64,000 bases of DNA from Aquibacillus saliphilus (GTDB lineage Bacteria; Bacillota; Bacilli; Bacillales; Amphibacillaceae), in NCBI RefSeq assembly GCF_020404745.1, contig NZ_JAIZAP010000005.1:151138-215137 (forward strand). Reading direction: 5' to 3'. Below the pieces are notes generated by a model that was not told the origin of the DNA, made no database searches, and saw only the letters and a program-made list of their open reading frames with translations. Position 1 is the stretch's first letter. Every line of letters begins with the position of its first letter. This document shows positions 7,358 to 21,317 of the stretch, one piece after another. The translations under genes were made by a program, and so were the position numbers.

Positions 7358-9649
7358 CTTCTTCTTCTTCTTAGGTTTATTTTTCTTTCCTGCGCCTTTT
7401 GGGGGTTTAACTTTTCCTTTTGTTTTAGGTTTGCCATTACCTTCTTTAGAACCAGGACGCTTTGCCTTAATTACTTTAGGACGATCCGATGACCCTCTAT
7501 CTTTTCTCGGTTTCATTCCAACAACTTCAAAATCTACTGCACGTTCATCTAGATTAACATTAGTGACCTTGATAGTTATTTCATCACCAATCCGAAAGAT
7601 GTTACCAGTTCGTTCACCAATCATTGCATAAGACCGTTCATCAAAATGATAATAGTCATCTGTTAGGTAACTAACATGGACAAGTCCTTCTACTGTATTT
7701 GGCAATTCTACAAATAAACCAAAGTTAGTAACAGAGCTGATTACACCATCGAACTGATCACCAATTTTATCTTGCATGTATTCAGCTTTTTTCAAGTCAT
7801 CTGTTTCACGTTCTGCATCGACTGCTGCTCGTTCTTTTTCAGATGAATGTTTAGCAATCTCTGGCATTTTGTCTTTCCAATGCCTTTGCGTTTTTTCATC
7901 TAATTGCTTATTTATTAGATACGTACGAATTAATCGATGTACAATTAAGTCCGGGTACCTTCTTATTGGCGAAGTAAAATGAGTATAAAATTCTGTTGCT
8001 AGGCCAAAGTGTCCAATACTCTGAGGATCATACTTTGCCTGCTTCATTGACCGAAGCATAAGTTTAGAAATAATCATTTCCTCTTGTGTACCTGACACTT
8101 CTTCTAATACCTTCTGCAACGCTTGTGGATGAATCTCATTAGCAGTGCCTTTCACAACATATCCTAACGATGCAATAAACTCGAAGAATTTCTGTAATTT
8201 ATCTTCACTTGGATCCTCATGAACCCGGTGAATAAACGGAACATCCATCCAGTGAAAGTGTTCTGCTACCGTTTCGTTGGCTGCAAGCATAAATTCCTCG
8301 ATTAGTCGTTCTGCAATCGAACGTTCACGTAAAGCAATATCAACTGCTTTCCCTTCATTATCAACTAGCACTTGCGCTTCTTTAAAATCAAAATCAATTG
8401 CACCTCGACCGAAGCGTTTCTTACGTAATACCGCAGCTAAATCTTCCATGTCCTTAAACATTGGCACTAGTTCATTATATCGTTCGATTGTCTTTTCATC
8501 TTTGTCGACTAGAATTTTATTGACATCATTATAAGTCATTCGTTCTGCTGTTTTAATCACACTTTGAAATATTTCATGTCCAACAACTTCACCATTTGTA
8601 TTAATTTCCATTTCACAGCCTAATGTCAATCGGTCCACTTGTGGATTAAGTGAGCAGATACCATTTGATAATCGATGTGGAATCATTGGTATGACACGAT
8701 CCACTAAATAAACACTTGTAGCACGATCAATTGCTTCATTATCAATTGGTGAATTCTCTTCTACATAATACGTAACATCCGCAATATAGACACCCAATTT
8801 ATAATTGCCATTGTCCAGTCGTTTAACTGTTACTGCATCATCTAAATCTTTAGCATCTGCACCATCAATTGTTACAATTTTTTCATTTCTAAGATCACGT
8901 CTATTTTTTATCTCATCTTCAGTAATTTTTTCTGGTGCCTCTTCTGCATGTTTAAGCACTTCTTCAGGAAATTCAACGCCAATTCCATGCTTATAAATAA
9001 TTGAAATAATATCCATACCTGGATCGTTTTTATGCCCAAGTATTTGCACCACTTCACCCTCTGCACTCATTCGAGCTTCTGGGTATTTAGTAATTTTGAC
9101 GATTACTTTATGTCCGTTCACAGCACCTTTGGATGCATTTTTAGGAATGAAAATATCATTTGGTATCCTCTTATCATCAGCAATAACGAATCCAAAACTA
9201 CCATTATCATCGTAAGTACCTACGAGTTCAGTTGCTGCACGTTCTAGAATCCGGATAACAACCCCTTCTGGCCGTTTCCCTTGTTCGTCTTGACCTTCAA
9301 TTCGAACCAATACTATATCGTTATTCATCGCAGACTTAAGATCAGCATGATTAATGTAAACATCATCTTGACTTTCAATATCCGGTATTAAAAAGGCAAA
9401 CCCCTTTGCATGCATTTGGATTTTCCCGCGTATTAAATTCATTCTTTCTGGTGTTCCATACCTGTTTTTTCTAGTTTTAACTAACTCTCCTACTTCTTCT
9501 AATTCATTTAATAGTTGCATTAAAACTGTATACTGATCTGAGTCATTTAAATCAAGAATCTCTTCTTTAATTTCATTTACAGCTAACGGTTTTGTTGCAT
9601 TTTCTTTAAAATATTCTAAAATTGTCTGTTTCATTTCATTTTTATTCAA
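7352..9649 (-). CDS. rnr: Ribonuclease R
   Basis: 765 residues. RNase R is a processive 3'-5' exoribonuclease that can unwind structured RNA and takes part in tmRNA-linked decay of defective mRNAs. Domain order: N-terminal winged helix (1-60), cold-shock OB folds (about 65-220), RNB catalytic domain (about 245-580) with the metal-binding [15 protein letters not shown] motif, and an S1 domain (about 625-705). The tail (about 708-765) is very rich in Lys, Gly and Pro, typical of RNase R. The start is TTG with AAGGTGA upstream; an ATG five codons in is possible. The order secG-est-rnr-smpB-ssrA is conserved. Confidence 0.95.
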   Translation of the reverse strand: MNKNEMKQTILEYFKENATKPLAVNEIKEEILDLNDSDQYTVLMQLLNELEEVGELVKTRKNRYGTPERMNLIRGKIQMHAKGFAFLIPDIESQDDVYINHADLKSAMNNDIVLVRIEGQDEQGKRPEGVVIRILERAATELVGTYDDNGSFGFVIADDKRIPNDIFIPKNASKGAVNGHKVIVKITKYPEARMSAEGEVVQILGHKNDPGMDIISIIYKHGIGVEFPEEVLKHAEEAPEKITEDEIKNRRDLRNEKIVTIDGADAKDLDDAVTVKRLDNGNYKLGVYIADVTYYVEENSPIDNEAIDRATSVYLVDRVIPMIPHRLSNGICSLNPQVDRLTLGCEMEINTNGEVVGHEIFQSVIKTAERMTYNDVNKILVDKDEKTIERYNELVPMFKDMEDLAAVLRKKRFGRGAIDFDFKEAQVLVDNEGKAVDIALRERSIAERLIEEFMLAANETVAEHFHWMDVPFIHRVHEDPSEDKLQKFFEFIASLGYVVKGTANEIHPQALQKVLEEVSGTQEEMIISKLMLRSMKQAKYDPQSIGHFGLATEFYTHFTSPIRRYPDLIVHRLIRTYLINKQLDEKTQRHWKDKMPEIAKHSSEKERAAVDAERETDDLKKAEYMQDKIGDQFDGVISSVTNFGLFVELPNTVEGLVHVSYLTDDYYHFDERSYAMIGERTGNIFRIGDEITIKVTNVNLDERAVDFEVVGMKPRKDRGSSDRPKVIKAKRPGSKEGNGKPKTKGKVKPPKGAGKKNKPKKKKKK

Positions 9650-9738
9650 ACGCTCACCTTCCTTCTAAATTGATTTGTTAATGTTTCCTTTAATATAGAT
9701 AGCTCCAGATTGTTAGATAGTTTTACCCTTATTATTAC

Positions 9739-10482
9739 CTAAGACCATTCCAAAGATTCTAAAAACTGATAAATATCCTCATGTAACTGATCTTTTTCTT
9801 TATCAAAAGTAATAAGATGACTTGAATTCTCATACCATTTAATGTCTTTTTTTTCAGATTCCACATTGTCATGAATGTAATTGGCACTATCTGGATTAAT
9901 CATCTGATCATTTCTAGCTTGGACAACAAAAGTAGGTGCATAAATATGGTCGATATGCTCCTTGACGTCAACTATAAGCTCACCTAGTTGATCAAATAAT
10001 CCACCTGAATGATCTAGCAGCTGTTCGACCTCTTTTTTAACCGTTTCATCGTCCTTTTGTTCTAATTGTTTGTATTCTCGAGCAAATAGCTCAAAACCCT
10101 TTGTTAGTTCCGTCTCATTATCGAAGTACATCGGGGCACACATAGATACAATACCCTTAATTGGTTCCGAGTAAGCTACTTTCAAACCTAGAACGCCTCC
10201 TAAAGATAATCCAGCGACAGCTATCTCTTTATATCCTAGATCTTTAAGATGCTTTATTCCCTTTTGAACATCTTCCCACCACTGTTCAGGCGTAGCCTTA
10301 ACTAATTCCTCTGGTGGAGCACCATGTCCCCGGTATATCGGCGCATGGCATGTATATCCTTTCTTTTCTAGAAATCTTCCAAGCATTCGCACATCTGCTG
10401 AATGTCCAGTAAAACCATGTAGTAATAATACCGCACGATCTCCTCCTTCAAACGTAAAAGCTTCAGGTTGTTTTATCTTCAT
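9739..10482 (-). CDS. est: Carboxylesterase (Est30/YvaK family)
   Basis: 247 residues, usual for the family. This is a cytosolic monomeric esterase that hydrolyses short- to medium-chain esters and monoglycerides. The catalytic triad is visible: Ser93 in GLSLGG, Asp192 in ARNDQM and His222 in NSSHLITFD. The oxyanion loop LLHGFTGH is at 20-27. It lies between secG and rnr, as in B. subtilis (yvaK), so the call is supported by both motif and position. Its physiological substrate is not known. No terminator separates it from rnr, so the two may be co-transcribed. Confidence 0.92.
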   Translation of the reverse strand: MKIKQPEAFTFEGGDRAVLLLHGFTGHSADVRMLGRFLEKKGYTCHAPIYRGHGAPPEELVKATPEQWWEDVQKGIKHLKDLGYKEIAVAGLSLGGVLGLKVAYSEPIKGIVSMCAPMYFDNETELTKGFELFAREYKQLEQKDDETVKKEVEQLLDHSGGLFDQLGELIVDVKEHIDHIYAPTFVVQARNDQMINPDSANYIHDNVESEKKDIKWYENSSHLITFDKEKDQLHEDIYQFLESLEWS

Positions 10483-10608
10483 GATGATTTTGTCATCCCC
10501 TTTTTTCTATGTACATATTTATGATGGATTAATAGTATCAAAGTTATCCATATCTTTCACATACGTCGGCTTATTAGAAGCAAATCATTACTAGTCATTA
10601 ATACAAAT

Positions 10609-10638
10609 AATCCCTTACCACAGGCGTAGTAAGGGATT
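10609..10638. terminator. Hairpin terminator between secG and est
   Basis: A 10-bp perfect stem AATCCCTTAC/GTAAGGGATT. The T-rich tail is clearest on the plus strand, while the minus side has only ATTATTTG, so for secG it may be a partial terminator or mRNA-stabilising hairpin. Confidence 0.55.
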
Positions 10639-10663
10639 TGTTTTCTTTTTTATTCAATTTACC

Positions 10664-10894
10664 TTATAAAACGTAACCAACGATAAACGTAAGAATAAAA
10701 AGGAGCACTCCGGCGACTACTGTTGCACGGTGTAACACCGCATCTAAACCGCGAGCCTTTTGTTTACCAAATAATTGCTCGGCACCACCAGAAATCGCGC
10801 CAGAAAGTCCTGCACTTTTTCCTGATTGTAGTAATACTAAAGTAATAAGAGCAATGGCATCAATAATTAATAACGTAATCGCAACTTCATACAT
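10664..10894 (-). CDS. secG: Preprotein translocase subunit SecG
   Basis: 76 residues. SecG is the small accessory subunit of the SecYEG channel. Two hydrophobic helices (about 1-21 and 51-74) flank a loop containing [23 protein letters not shown], the conserved SecG signature. I chose ATG 10894 because GGAGGT lies nine bases upstream; the in-frame GTG at 10903 directly abuts the ribosome site. The resulting length equals the B. subtilis protein. It heads the secG-est-rnr-smpB cluster. Confidence 0.95.
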   Translation of the reverse strand: MYEVAITLLIIDAIALITLVLLQSGKSAGLSGAISGGAEQLFGKQKARGLDAVLHRATVVAGVLLFILTFIVGYVL

Positions 10895-11093
10895 GTTGCG
10901 CACACCTCCTAAGACGCACTAATACATAGTGATAATGTAGCATAAATGCTAGGCTTTTGGCAAGTTATATTTAAATACAAACAGGTTGAATAGGAAAAAA
11001 ACAATACGCTTTCATATAAAGAGGAATTTGCTATACTTGAAATAGATTATTATCTAATTAATTATAAGGCTAAGTTTGAAATGGGGTACAAAT

Positions 11094-12020
11094 ATGGAAC
11101 CACTGATTGAATGGTTGACAGCTCCTGACAAAGAGCAAATATATCTACAAAAGTGGACAAACAATTCAAAGAAACCAAAGGCAATAATCCAAATTGCTCA
11201 TGGCATGGTTGAACACATTAAACGTTATCAACCATTTGCAGATTATTTAGTTGAAAATGACATCTTTGTATATGGAAATGACCATCGTGGTCACGGAAAA
11301 ACCGGTGAAACTAGTGGTTTAATGGGATACTTCGCAGATGAGCAAGGATTTGAGAAGTCTGTTGATGACTTATACGATGTTACAAGTATAATAAAACAAG
11401 AGTTTCCTGATGTTCCCGTTATTTTATTTGGTCATAGTATGGGGTCATTCTTGGCAAGAAGATATATTCAAAAATACAGCAAAGCGCTAGATGGATTAAT
11501 TTTGTCTGGAACAGGCTACCACCCGGCTATGACAATAAAATTTGGTAAGCTAATAGCGAAGCGTGAAATTCGCAAGGTAGGTCGTACAGAACCTTCCAGC
11601 CTTTTAAACGCCCTCGCTTTTGGGGCTTTTAATAAAAAAATTAGAAATGCCGAAACAAAATTTGATTGGTTAACTAGGGATAAGGAACAAGTAAAATTAT
11701 ATATGGATGACCCTCTGACTGGCTTTACCCCATCTGCTGCCTTTTTTCACGATTTATTTGATGGATTAAAAATGATTAATGATCAAAAATTAATAAAAGG
11801 CGTTCGAAAAGATTTACCCATTTTATTTATCAGCGGAGATAAAGATCCCGTTGGAAATCAAACAATAGGTGTGAAAAAAGTTATTAATCAATATCATAAA
11901 CTCGGCATAGGTTCAATAGAAAGTCTGTTCTATAAGGATGGTAGACACGAATTGTTAAATGAAATCAACAAAGAAGAAGTGTACCAAGACATAGTTAAGT
12001 GGATTAGACGTAGAGAATAG
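11094..12020 (+). CDS. Alpha/beta hydrolase, monoacylglycerol lipase/lysophospholipase type
   Basis: 308 residues. Serine aminopeptidase S33/Hydrolase_4 fold: HGMVEH near 36-41, GNDHRGHGKT near 66-75, nucleophile elbow GHSMGS (Ser about 115), acid in SGDKDPVG and the final His in DGRHELLNE. The closest named relatives from memory are YtpA and bacterial monoglyceride lipases; the substrate is not provable here. I prefer ATG 11094, with TGGGG seven bases upstream, over the TTG at 11076. It is divergent from secG and stands alone on the plus strand before the intergenic repeat. Confidence 0.8.
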   Translation: MEPLIEWLTAPDKEQIYLQKWTNNSKKPKAIIQIAHGMVEHIKRYQPFADYLVENDIFVYGNDHRGHGKTGETSGLMGYFADEQGFEKSVDDLYDVTSIIKQEFPDVPVILFGHSMGSFLARRYIQKYSKALDGLILSGTGYHPAMTIKFGKLIAKREIRKVGRTEPSSLLNALAFGAFNKKIRNAETKFDWLTRDKEQVKLYMDDPLTGFTPSAAFFHDLFDGLKMINDQKLIKGVRKDLPILFISGDKDPVGNQTIGVKKVINQYHKLGIGSIESLFYKDGRHELLNEINKEEVYQDIVKWIRRRE

Positions 12021-12093
12021 TTTCGAATTGATTTACTAATAATACTTCCTAATACTAGAGCCTTCTTGTGGGTATGATTTATTTTATACCGAA

Positions 12094-12176
12094 TCAATTT
12101 CATAATTACCTAATGGAGCAATTGTTATCCCCCTATAGTTTGGGAATGATTTATCCCAACTATACACAAAAATTGA
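12094..12176 (+). repeat. Short interspersed repeat, copy A (eroded right end)
   Basis: Begins TCAATTTCATAATTACCT and shares the internal TAGTTTGGGAATG...TATCCCAA hairpin with the copy at 59923-60016. The right terminal repeat is reduced to AATTGA, apparently by a deletion of about 14 bp. The 12021-12326 interval has no gene that I can see. Confidence 0.6.
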
Positions 12177-12326
12177 ACAGAACGACTTAAAGGAAACATG
12201 TAATTCAGGTCCCAGTTGCTAAAGGATTTTTGAACCAAAACAATAAATAGAATGAGCAAATCCATTTGCAGCTTCAAACTCCTATAGTGATTCCTTCACT
12301 TAGATTGGATTCAGTGGTAGAAATAA

Positions 12327-12482
12327 GTATTTGACATTGGACTTAGAACCCCACATGGTGGTATTGTTGTATCTGGACTTGTGGAAGAAAATCCACTTCT
12401 ATATTTGCTCACAATATTAATAGGTACGCTTGTCAGTGCTTTTCTGTTAGGATTCTTGAAAAAGGACCTAGAAAAGGAGTAA
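12327..12482 (+). pseudogene. C-terminal remnant of a fructose-type PTS permease (EIIC)
   Basis: 51 in-frame codons ending in TAA read IGLRTPHGGIVV, then a hydrophobic helix with NPLLYLLTILIGTLVSA and a KKDLEKE tail. The APHGG-type loop followed by a final membrane helix is how fructose-family EIIC proteins end, as I know the family. A stop codon lies immediately upstream in frame, and no start or ribosome site is present, so this is a scrap of a degraded gene. It abuts ptsH, which suggests a PTS permease gene once stood here. Confidence 0.6.
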
Positions 12483-12537
12483 AATGATAGTGTAGAGGGT
12501 AATGCCTGATATAAATAAAAATTTGGAGGTTTTTAAT

Positions 12538-12807
12538 ATGGCAGTTGAAAAAACAGCAACAATTACAGATGAAACAGGAGTTCATGCTCGACCGGCAACA
12601 GTACTAGTAAATAAAGCTGGTCAGTTTACATCAGATATTAAAATGGAGTATAACGGTAAATCTGTTAACTTAAAATCAATTATGGGTGTTATGTCTCTTG
12701 GAATCCCTAAAGATTCTGAAATCAAAATCGTTGCAGAAGGTACTGATGAGCAAGAAGCATTGGATACTATTATTGATACAATTAAAAAAGAAGGATTAGG
12801 GGAGTAA
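12538..12807 (+). CDS. ptsH: Phosphocarrier protein HPr
   Basis: 89 residues. HPr carries phosphate from EI to sugar-specific EIIA proteins; when phosphorylated on Ser46 by HPrK it becomes a co-repressor for CcpA. The active-site His is in TGVHARPA (His16 counting Met, His15 by convention) and the regulatory Ser in [11 protein letters not shown] (Ser47, conventionally Ser46). I chose ATG 12538, which has GGAGGT upstream; an in-frame ATG at 12502 would add 12 unrelated residues. ptsI follows after 6 nt, forming the standard ptsHI operon. The cognate kinase gene hprK is at 48.3-49.2 kb. Confidence 0.97.
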   Translation: MAVEKTATITDETGVHARPATVLVNKAGQFTSDIKMEYNGKSVNLKSIMGVMSLGIPKDSEIKIVAEGTDEQEALDTIIDTIKKEGLGE

Positions 12808-12813
12808 ACATTA

Positions 12814-14532
12814 ATGAGTAACATTCAAGGAATTGCAGCATCTAGTGGAATTGCCATTGCTAAGGTTTATAAGTTGGCAGTTCCTGACCTATCTTTTGAA
12901 AAAAAGCAAATTGATAATCCTGAAAAAGAAGTTGAACGATTGAATCAGGCATTAGAAATTTCAAAGCAAGAACTAGAAAAAATCAAAGAAAATGCTAGAA
13001 AAACTCTTGGAGACGAGCATGCTGAAATTTTCTCTGCTCACTTATTAGTTTTAAGTGATCCAGAAATGATCAACCCTATCCAAGAAAAAATAAAGTCAGA
13101 TAATATTAATGCTGAAGTTGCTTTAGATGAAACAGCAAACATGTTTATCGATATGTTTAAAGCAATGGATAATGAGTATATGAGAGAGCGTGCAGCTGAT
13201 ATTCAGGATGTAACGAAACGTATCATGGCTCATTTACTTAATGTTACATTCCCTAATCCAGCTTTAATTGATGAAGAAGTTATCGTTGTTGCAGAAGATT
13301 TAACACCATCTGATACAGCGCAACTAAACAAACAATTTGTTAAGGGTTTTACTACTAACATAGGTGGCCGAACTTCACACTCTGCAATTATGGCTCGTTC
13401 ATTAGAAATTCCAGCAGTAGTAGGTACAAAAACAATTACTTCTGATGCAAACAAGGACGATATTATTATTGTTGATGGCATTGATGGGCAAATTATTATT
13501 AATCCATCTGAACAGGAAATTGCTACTTATAAGAAAAAACAAGAAGAATTTGAAGAACAAAAACAAGTTTGGGCAAAACTTAAAGACGAGCCTACGATAT
13601 CAGCAGATAATGAACATGTTGAATTAGTAGCTAATATCGGAACACCTGAAGATGTTACCGGAGTACTAAATAATGGTGGCGAAGGTGTTGGTCTTTATCG
13701 CACTGAATTCCTATATATGGGGAAAACAGAGCTTCCAACAGAGGAAGAACAGTTTGAAGCATATAAGTCTGTTTTGGAACAAATGGATGATAACAAGCCT
13801 GTTGTTGTTCGAACATTAGACATTGGTGGGGACAAGGAATTAAGCTATCTTAAACTTCCTGAAGAAATGAACCCATTCTTAGGCTTCAGAGCTATCCGTC
13901 TATGCTTAGAACGTGATGACATTTTCCGTGTTCAGTTACGTGCCTTACTGCGCGCAAGTATCTATGGAAACTTAAAGATCATGTTCCCAATGATTGCAAC
14001 CTTAGACGAATTCCGTCAAGCGAAGGCACTTCTTTTAGAAGAAAAAGAAAATCTTAAGAGTGAAGGTAAAGACGTTTCTGATGACATTGAAGTCGGAATT
14101 ATGGTAGAAATTCCTTCAACAGCAGTAATTGCTCGTCAATTTGCTAAAGAAGTTGATTTCTTCAGTATTGGTACAAATGACCTGATTCAATATACAATGG
14201 CAGCAGATCGAATGAATGAGCGTGTATCTTACCTTTACCAACCTTATCACCCAGCAATCTTAAACCTAGTTAATAACGTAATTGAAGCGGCTCACGCTGA
14301 AGGAAAATGGGCAGGCATGTGTGGAGAAATGGCAGGCGACTCGATTGCCATTCCAATCCTTCTTGGTTTAGGATTAGATGAATTTAGCATGAGTGCTACA
14401 TCAATCCTACCAGCACGTACTCAGATTAAAGATTTGTCTAAAAAAGAATTAGCTTCTTACAAAGATCAGCTATTATCTATGAGTACTGCTGATGAAGTAG
14501 AAGAATTTATAAAAGAAAAAACAAACCAGTAA
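12814..14532 (+). CDS. ptsI: Phosphoenolpyruvate-protein phosphotransferase (Enzyme I)
   Basis: 572 residues, full length. EI takes phosphate from PEP and passes it to HPr. The N-terminal HPr-binding domain (about 1-145) is followed by the phosphohistidine domain with His189 in [13 protein letters not shown] and the C-terminal PEP-binding TIM barrel (about 255-572), showing [12 protein letters not shown], the [15 protein letters not shown] metal/PEP motif and [15 protein letters not shown] site sits just upstream. It is translationally close to ptsH and ends at a strong terminator. Confidence 0.98.
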   Translation: MSNIQGIAASSGIAIAKVYKLAVPDLSFEKKQIDNPEKEVERLNQALEISKQELEKIKENARKTLGDEHAEIFSAHLLVLSDPEMINPIQEKIKSDNINAEVALDETANMFIDMFKAMDNEYMRERAADIQDVTKRIMAHLLNVTFPNPALIDEEVIVVAEDLTPSDTAQLNKQFVKGFTTNIGGRTSHSAIMARSLEIPAVVGTKTITSDANKDDIIIVDGIDGQIIINPSEQEIATYKKKQEEFEEQKQVWAKLKDEPTISADNEHVELVANIGTPEDVTGVLNNGGEGVGLYRTEFLYMGKTELPTEEEQFEAYKSVLEQMDDNKPVVVRTLDIGGDKELSYLKLPEEMNPFLGFRAIRLCLERDDIFRVQLRALLRASIYGNLKIMFPMIATLDEFRQAKALLLEEKENLKSEGKDVSDDIEVGIMVEIPSTAVIARQFAKEVDFFSIGTNDLIQYTMAADRMNERVSYLYQPYHPAILNLVNNVIEAAHAEGKWAGMCGEMAGDSIAIPILLGLGLDEFSMSATSILPARTQIKDLSKKELASYKDQLLSMSTADEVEEFIKEKTNQ

Positions 14533-14540
14533 TCCTGGTA

Positions 14541-14577
14541 AAACCGATGAGTTATTAATAATTCATCGGTTTTTTTG
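14541..14577 (+). terminator. ptsHI terminator
   Basis: Stem ACCGATGA/TCATCGGT extended by flanking A-T pairs, followed by seven T residues, just past the ptsI stop. Confidence 0.9.
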
Positions 14578-14600
14578 TATAGGTAAGAAAGTATAAAATT

Positions 14601-14843
14601 TTGCGCTTTGATGTCTAGCTCCAGCGCCTACCCCTCGAGGTCTTATGTCCATCCTCTTTGTGGCAAAAGCACCACATAGAGGCTCGACTTAAGCTTGTCG
14701 GGGGTGACCAAGGCGCTTGCGCTTTGATGTCTAGCTCCAGCGCCTACCCCCTCGAGGTCTTAAGTCAATCCTCTTTGTGGCAAAAGCACCACATAGAGGC
14801 TCGACTTAAGCTTGTCGGGGGTGACCAAGGCGCTTGCGCTTTT
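14601..14843. repeat. Tandem pair of a 116/117-bp hairpin repeat
   Basis: Two head-to-tail copies (14601-14716 and 14717-14833) plus the start of a third. They differ by one inserted C and two substitutions. Each folds as one long hairpin closed by AGCGCC/GGCGCT, with CCCC/GGGG, CTTAAGTC/GACTTAAG and CCTCTTTGTGG/CCACATAGAGG arms around a CAAAAGCA loop. The spacer TGCGCTTTGATGTCTAGCT is like a repeat I remember as widely scattered in Bacillaceae genomes. An open frame spans it, but I see no reason to call a protein. The rest of 14533-14924 holds only the ptsI terminator. Confidence 0.85.
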
Positions 14844-14924
14844 CTTAATATATAAACTTTCACCAATGTATATTTCATCGGTTTTAATAGCACATTATTA
14901 ACATGAATAATAAAGGAGGAATAC

Positions 14925-15203
14925 ATGGTGAAAGGTAATAATATATCCAGTTTACAAGATCAAAATCAGCTTGCTCAAGCTCAACAATCGATTTTACATT
15001 TACAAAATTCAATTACACAGGCACAAAGTCATCCAAACAAACAAATCATTGACCAAATAAAACATTCCTTAGATCGGGCAGAGCAATCACTCTCTCAAGC
15101 AGAAAAAGTGACGGATAATAAGCAGGCCTTAGACTTAGCTAAACAAGAATTTGAACAACAAAAACAATTATTTCAAGAAGTTTCATCTGCAAAATTTGAA
15201 TAA
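14925..15203 (+). CDS. Hypothetical Gln-rich coiled-coil protein, 92 aa
   Basis: I do not recognise a family. The protein is nearly all helical, with about 20 Gln residues and heptad-like spacing of Leu and Ile from residue 10 to 85, so a coiled coil is likely. It has no signal peptide or membrane segment and no Cys. A strong AAGGAGGA site precedes ATG 14925, which supports real expression. It converges on eno and shares its bidirectional terminator. Confidence 0.65.
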   Translation: MVKGNNISSLQDQNQLAQAQQSILHLQNSITQAQSHPNKQIIDQIKHSLDRAEQSLSQAEKVTDNKQALDLAKQEFEQQKQLFQEVSSAKFE

Positions 15204-15229
15204 TGAAGATAAGCTATTTTTAAAATAGA

Positions 15230-15269
15230 AAAAGCTGCTAAGTGAGAATCATCTCACTTAGCAGCTTTT
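15230..15269. terminator. Bidirectional terminator at the end of the glycolytic operon
   Basis: A long perfect stem, AAAGCTGCTAAGTGAGA with its complement around a 4-nt loop, with A/T tracts on both sides. It ends eno (minus) and the small coiled-coil gene (plus). Confidence 0.92.
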
Positions 15270-15281
15270 GTTATCATTAAA

Positions 15282-18129
<2,848 letters not shown>

Positions 18130-18133
<4 letters not shown>

Positions 18134-18888
18134 TTTGCACCAGCCTCCACTAATTTTAAGAAAGAATCAGCTTCAAGACTAGCACCACCAACTAATGCAC
18201 CATCAATATCAGATTGTGAAAGTAACTCATCAACATTTGCAGGTTTTACACTTCCACCATACTGGATTCGAACAGCTTCAGCTGCATCAGATGATACAAA
18301 TCCGTTAACAACACCACGAATGTGTGTGCATACTTCATTAGCTTGTTCTGATGTAGCAGTTTTTCCAGTTCCAATTGCCCAGATTGGTTCGTAAGCAATG
18401 ATTGTGTCATTTACTTGTGCTTCACTCAAACCTTCTAATGCTTTCTTCACTTGATATTCTACAACAGACATTGTTTCGTTCTTTTCGCGTTGTTCAAGCG
18501 TTTCACCTACACATATGATAGGTGTTAAAGCATGATTAAAAGCTGCATGAACTTTTTTATTAACTGTCTCATCTGTTTCAGCAAAGTATTCACGACGTTC
18601 AGAATGCCCGATAACTACATAAGTAACACCGATATCTTTTAGCATGACTGGGCTTACTTCGCCAGTAAAAGCACCATTATCCTCATAATGCATTGTTTGA
18701 GCTGCAATTTTCACGTCTGAACCTTCTGCTTTTGCAACAAGTGCAGATAGATATGGAAACGGAGCACAAACAACAGCCTCAACTTTGTCACTAGTAGGGA
18801 CACTGCCTTTTGTTTCTACTATAAATCGTTCCGCCTCTGCAAGTACCTTATTCATCTTCCAATTACCTGCGATTACCTTTTTACGCAT
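18130..18888 (-). CDS. tpiA: Triosephosphate isomerase
   Basis: 252 residues. It interconverts dihydroxyacetone phosphate and glyceraldehyde 3-phosphate. The catalytic residues are all present: Lys in NWKMNK (Lys11), His95 in [11 protein letters not shown] and Glu167 in [11 protein letters not shown], plus the phosphate-gripping YGGSV and VGGASL loops. AGAGGTG precedes the ATG. It lies 18 nt after pgk and overlaps gpmI by four bases. Confidence 0.98.
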
Positions 18889-18906
18889 GTTAACACCTCT
18901 CTCTTA

Positions 18907-20088
18907 TTATTTATCACTAAGTACATTCAAACCTGGAAGCACTTTACCTTCCATGAATTCTAAGGAAGCTCCTCCACCAGTCGAAATGTGATCCATTTTA
19001 TCTGCATAATCAAACTTCTCAACAGCAGCAGCAGAGTCTCCTCCACCAATCACTGTGTAACCGTCTGTTTCCGCTAATGCCGCAGCAACAGCCTTTGTAC
19101 CATTAGCAAATGCTTCTATTTCAAATACTCCCATAGGTCCGTTCCAAATAACAAGCTTAGAATCTTTTACAATTGCAGCATATTTTTCACGGGTTTTTGG
19201 TCCAATATCTAGCGCTTCCCAATCAGCAGGAATATTATCGATTGCTACTTCTTTCGTGTTAGCATCATTAGAAAAGTCATCAGCAACGACAGCATCAACT
19301 GGTAGTACCATGTTAACACCTTTATCTTTTGCTTTTTGCATGAATTCTTTTGCTAACTCAATTTTGTCTTCTTCAAGAAGTGATTTTCCAATCTCATGTC
19401 CTTGCGCTTTGATAAACGTATAGGCAAGTCCACCACCAATAATTAAGTTATCAACTTTATCTAATAAATGGTCGATAACACCAATTTTGTCTTTTACTTT
19501 CGCGCCACCAATAATTGCAGTAAATGGTCGTTCTGGCTCTGAAAGTGCTTTTCCTAATACGTTTAATTCTTTTTCTAATAGAAGTCCAGCAGCAGACGGT
19601 AGATACTCTGCTATACCTGCTGTAGAAGCATGTGCACGGTGGGCTGCACCGAATGCATCGTTTACATAGAAATCAGCCATATTAGCAAACTCTTTAGCGA
19701 GTTTTGGATCATTCTTCGTTTCGCCTGGGTTGAAACGAACGTTTTCAATAAGAAGTACTTCACCATCACCAAGTCCGGCTAAAGCCTTATTAACTTCTTC
19801 TCCGTATACCTCATCTGTTTTTGTTACTGTTTTTCCTAGCAAATCACTGAGACGTTTGGCTACAGCATCTAAACGCAAGTCTTCAACTACCTGACCATCT
19901 GGACGACCTAAGTGACTAGATAGAATGATCTTAGCACCTTGATCAACCAGGTACTGAATCGTTGGTAGCGCCGCTCGAATTCTTGTATCATCCGAAACTT
20001 CACCATTTTTCATTGGAACATTAAAATCAACACGGCAAAATACTTTTTTACCTGATACGTCTAAATCACGCAATGTTTTTTTATTCAT
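18907..20088 (-). CDS. pgk: Phosphoglycerate kinase
   Basis: 393 residues. It makes ATP and 3-phosphoglycerate from 1,3-bisphosphoglycerate and ADP. Recognisable are the N-terminal [11 protein letters not shown] signature, SSHLGRP, the [11 protein letters not shown] segment, WNGPMGVFE near residue 325 and the [11 protein letters not shown] nucleotide loop. The hinge-linked two-lobe layout and length are normal. AGGAGGG precedes the ATG. The 187-bp gap from gapA contains a hairpin that may reduce read-through. Confidence 0.98.
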   Translation of the reverse strand: MNKKTLRDLDVSGKKVFCRVDFNVPMKNGEVSDDTRIRAALPTIQYLVDQGAKIILSSHLGRPDGQVVEDLRLDAVAKRLSDLLGKTVTKTDEVYGEEVNKALAGLGDGEVLLIENVRFNPGETKNDPKLAKEFANMADFYVNDAFGAAHRAHASTAGIAEYLPSAAGLLLEKELNVLGKALSEPERPFTAIIGGAKVKDKIGVIDHLLDKVDNLIIGGGLAYTFIKAQGHEIGKSLLEEDKIELAKEFMQKAKDKGVNMVLPVDAVVADDFSNDANTKEVAIDNIPADWEALDIGPKTREKYAAIVKDSKLVIWNGPMGVFEIEAFANGTKAVAAALAETDGYTVIGGGDSAAAVEKFDYADKMDHISTGGGASLEFMEGKVLPGLNVLSDK

Positions 20089-20204
20089 TTCCAGAAACCC
20101 TCCTCAGGCAATTATCCCTATTACTTACTTTCACCTATGTAAGTCCCCTTAAACAGAAAACTACACATATTTTAAATTATAACTTATAAATGAGTAGATA
20201 ATTC

Positions 20205-20236
20205 AAATGGGAGGAGGATTGATCCCCCTCCCATTT
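20205..20236. terminator. Hairpin between gapA and pgk
   Basis: Stem AAATGGGAGG/CCTCCCATTT with an inner GGAT/ATCC extension. No clean U-run follows on the minus strand, so it may be a leaky terminator or an mRNA-stability hairpin. B. subtilis also separates gapA mRNA abundance from the downstream genes at this position. Confidence 0.5.
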
Positions 20237-20275
20237 AAAGTTTCCTTAAATTACTATTTTCTATTCAAGTTTTAA

Positions 20276-21304
<1,029 letters not shown>

Positions 21305-21317
21305 TTAAAATATATAT

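Noticed and set aside
7104..7631. 175-residue plus-strand frame across the GNAT and rnr ends
   Set aside because: It reads the lysine-rich rnr tail backwards and crosses a bidirectional terminator.
14658..14855. 65-residue frame repeating a WQKHHIEARLKLVGGDQGA segment
   Set aside because: It is the tandem hairpin repeat translated; no ribosome site and internal palindromes explain the sequence.
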